From Candidatus Saccharicenans sp. (GTDB lineage: Bacteria > Acidobacteriota > Aminicenantia > Aminicenantales > Saccharicenantaceae), in NCBI GenBank assembly GCA_024653405.1, contig JANLGB010000095.1:1-8114 (forward strand): DNA of 8,114 nt, written 5' to 3'. The notes below the pieces were generated by a model. The model ran no database searches. It was not told where the DNA came from and was given only the letters and a program-made list of their open reading frames with translations. Position numbers and translations under genes: made by a program. Below are positions 6,388 to 8,114 of the stretch, one piece after another. Position 1 is the stretch's first letter. Each line of letters opens with the position of its first letter.

Positions 6388-6438
6388 TCTTTGACTTTTT
6401 ACGTCGTATTTAATAATAGTAAAAAATGGGTGGAAAAC

Positions 6439-7680
6439 ATGAAGCAACGGTCAAGACGTCTGATCATTTTCCTGGCAGTCCTGGCGATCGTGGCGGCCGT
6501 GGCCGGTCTCTGGCTGCTCCAGAAATCAGCCCGGGAAGATAATAAAGCAGCCCGCGAGGCGGCCAAGCCCCAGGCCAGCGAAACTCAGGCCTCGGCCCCT
6601 TTGCCGGTCAAGGTGGCCAAGGCCAGGGTAGCCGACCTGGAAAAAAGGATCAAGTCTCCGGGTGAGGTCTTTACTGAAAGGAAGATTATCCTCAAGTCAG
6701 AAGTTAAAGGGGTGCTGAAAAAACTTAACATCAGAGAAGGCCAGCAGGTCCGGGCCGGAGAAATCCTGGTTGAATTGGACGATGCCCCCTACCGCCTGAA
6801 ACTGGAACAGGAAGAAGCGGCTAGGCTGAAGGCCTTATCGGAGCTTCTGCTGGACCGCTTTTTTCAGCAGCCTGAGGCCGTCCGTAACAATGAAGAAATA
6901 GCCAGCCTGAAAAAAGCAGAAGAAACCTATCTTCAGGCGGAAAAAGCCTACAAGGAAGGACTGCTCAGCCAGTCCGACTGGGAAAGGGCCCGCCGCGAAT
7001 ACGAACTGGCTCTCATCGGCAGTGGTCTGAAGAGAGACGAGATAATTGCTGCCTCCAAAGGTCTGACCCAAGCCGAAGTAAATGTCAAAATCGCCCGGAT
7101 GGAGCTGGACAAGACCAGGATAACCGCTCCTTTCTCCGGCATCATCACCCAGATCAAGGTGGCTCCAGGAGAAAATATTGGGGCCGGAAGGGAAATCTGC
7201 ACTTTGGTGGACCTCAGCCAGCTCAAGATTGAAGCCAAGGTGCTCGAAACCCTGATCGGTAAAATTAAGGTCGGGCGGGAAGCCGACGTCCGTTTTTCAG
7301 CTTACCCGGGGAAAGTCTTCAAGGGCCAGGTGGCTGCTATCAGCCCGCTGGTCAGTCCAACTGAAAGGACCTGCAGCGTCTTTATCCACCTGGACAATCC
7401 CTCAGGAGAAATCAAGCCCGGCATGCACGCTGAAGTGGAAATAGTTTCGGACGTTTTCCCCGGCCGGCTTCTCGTTCCCCAGGCCGCGGTGCTGGTTCGC
7501 GGCGGCCGGCCTCTGGTGTTTGTGGTAGAAAACGGCCTGGCCAAATGGCGATACATCCAGACCGGTGAAGAAAATGAACAGTACGTCGAAGTCCTGGAGG
7601 GCGTCAGTGAAGGCGAACAGGTGATAACTGAGGGACACATGACCCTGGCCCACGATTCCCCGGTCCGGGTTATTGACTGA
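6439..7680 (+). CDS. RND efflux periplasmic adaptor (HlyD/AcrA-like membrane fusion protein)
   Basis: The 413-residue protein links an inner-membrane RND pump to an outer-membrane channel. It has one N-terminal membrane anchor (about 8-28) and an Ala-rich linker. The first lipoyl half-motif (about 87-114, VKGVLKKLNIREGQQVRAGE) and an alpha-helical hairpin (about 115-226, rich in KAEETYLQAEKAYKEG and ARREYELAL) come next. Then follow the second lipoyl half (about 226-266, TRITAPFSGIITQIKVAPGE), a beta-barrel domain (about 267-336) and a membrane-proximal domain (about 341-412, VPQAAVLVRGGRPLVFVVENG, GVSEGEQVITEG). There is no Cys lipobox, so it is anchored by the TM helix rather than by lipid. 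I start at the ATG at 6439, which follows GGGTGG at 5 nt; a TTG at 6391 would add 16 residues without support and overlaps promoter-like sequence. The pump gene follows 24 nt later. The substrate cannot be deduced. Confidence 0.9.
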   Translation: MKQRSRRLIIFLAVLAIVAAVAGLWLLQKSAREDNKAAREAAKPQASETQASAPLPVKVAKARVADLEKRIKSPGEVFTERKIILKSEVKGVLKKLNIREGQQVRAGEILVELDDAPYRLKLEQEEAARLKALSELLLDRFFQQPEAVRNNEEIASLKKAEETYLQAEKAYKEGLLSQSDWERARREYELALIGSGLKRDEIIAASKGLTQAEVNVKIARMELDKTRITAPFSGIITQIKVAPGENIGAGREICTLVDLSQLKIEAKVLETLIGKIKVGREADVRFSAYPGKVFKGQVAAISPLVSPTERTCSVFIHLDNPSGEIKPGMHAEVEIVSDVFPGRLLVPQAAVLVRGGRPLVFVVENGLAKWRYIQTGEENEQYVEVLEGVSEGEQVITEGHMTLAHDSPVRVID

Positions 7681-7704
7681 CCCGCAGCTAGTGGAGAAAC
7701 GGCC

Positions 7705-8114
7705 ATGAACCCTGCCCGATTTTCCATCGAGCGCCCGGTCACTACTCTGATGTTTTTTATAGCCATCATCTTGCTGGGGGTGGTATCTTTAAGTCGTCTG
7801 AGTATCGACCTCCTGCCAGCCATTAGTTATCCCCGCCTGTCGGTCATCACCCAGTACCCGGGAGTGGCCCCGGAAGAAGTCGAGACCCTGGTAACCATGC
7901 CTCTGGAAGCCTCAGTCAGCCGGATTCCAGGCCTGCGCCGGGTGGAATCGGTTTCCAAAGAAGGCTTTTCCTTCATCAGCCTGGAATTCACCTGGGGCAC
8001 CGACATGAATTTTGCCCTGCTCCACACCAGGGAGCGCCTGGATTCAGTCCGGGACAGCCTGCCCGAAGGCTGCGAAAAACCGGTCATCATCTCGCTTGAC
8101 CCGCAGAGCAGTCC
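7705..8114 (+). CDS. RND transporter, HAE1 family, N-terminal part (3' truncated by the window)
   Basis: The first 136 residues of an inner-membrane proton-driven efflux pump are present; full family members are about 1000-1050 residues. The N-terminus MNPARFSIERPVTTLMFF and the first TM helix (about 12-32) are typical. They are followed by LLPAISYPRLSV and YPGVAPEEVETLVTMPLE (51-68), the start of the PN1 porter subdomain, and then FTWGTD (95-100) and RERLDSVRDSLP, all hallmarks of AcrB/HAE1 proteins. The ATG at 7705 has GGAG (7693-7696) 8 nt upstream and begins 24 nt after the adaptor stop, so the two are an operon. The TM4 and TM10 proton-relay residues lie beyond the window, as does any outer-membrane factor. 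Whether it exports drugs, lipids or other molecules is unknown. Confidence 0.9.
   Translation, partial: MNPARFSIERPVTTLMFFIAIILLGVVSLSRLSIDLLPAISYPRLSVITQYPGVAPEEVETLVTMPLEASVSRIPGLRRVESVSKEGFSFISLEFTWGTDMNFALLHTRERLDSVRDSLPEGCEKPVIISLDPQSS

Noticed and set aside
6391..6438. Extended N-terminus of the adaptor starting at a TTG
   Set aside because: There is no Shine-Dalgarno before 6391, the region looks like promoter DNA, and the ATG at 6439 has GGGTGG at good spacing just before the membrane anchor.
7302..7823. Minus-strand open frame of 173 codons opposite the adaptor and pump genes
   Set aside because: It is antisense to two clear RND genes across their junction, and its composition is typical of a shadow frame.

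Overview
The window looks like chromosomal DNA of a Gram-negative (diderm) bacterium. It carries two apparent outer-membrane beta-barrel proteins, each ending in a barrel-type C-terminal strand, plus a periplasmic adaptor and the start of an RND pump. Base composition is moderately GC-rich. The mix of SBBP beta-propeller, InlB-type and CARDB modules with HAE1-type RND genes is common in deep-branching diderm phyla such as Acidobacteriota/Aminicenantota. That placement is a weak impression, not a demonstrated assignment. I see no mobile elements, tRNA or rRNA genes, or CRISPR arrays.

Layout: (1) 1-93 (+) is the last 30 codons of a probable outer-membrane barrel protein. (2) 94-248 is a short convergent gap with weak terminator candidates on both strands. 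(3) 249-1847 (-) holds two genes read right to left: a four-TM membrane protein with a degenerate HD-GYP-like cytoplasmic domain, then a DUF429 RNase H-fold protein 33 nt downstream. A good extended -10 sigma70-type promoter lies upstream at 1909-1938. (4) 1848-2131 separates two operons and holds a probable terminator followed by that promoter. (5) 2132-6148 (-) is a two-gene operon with a 21 nt gap. Its first gene encodes a large exported protein: membrane anchor or signal peptide, DUF7948-like region, seven SBBP propeller repeats, two InlB-like B-repeats, and a CARDB domain. Its second gene encodes a small outer-membrane beta-barrel protein. (6) 6149-6438 is a divergent promoter region. (7) 6439-8114 (+) holds an RND efflux adaptor and, 24 nt later, the N-terminal part of an HAE1-family RND transporter that runs off the window.

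How the genes may work together: the adaptor and RND pump almost certainly form an inner-membrane/periplasm efflux unit; its outer-membrane channel is not in the window. The SBBP protein and the barrel protein are probably co-expressed envelope components, but their joint function is unknown. The membrane HD-GYP-like protein has lost the residues needed for metal-dependent c-di-GMP hydrolysis, so it is more likely a receptor or scaffold than an enzyme. Why it sits with a DUF429 protein is not explained by anything visible here.
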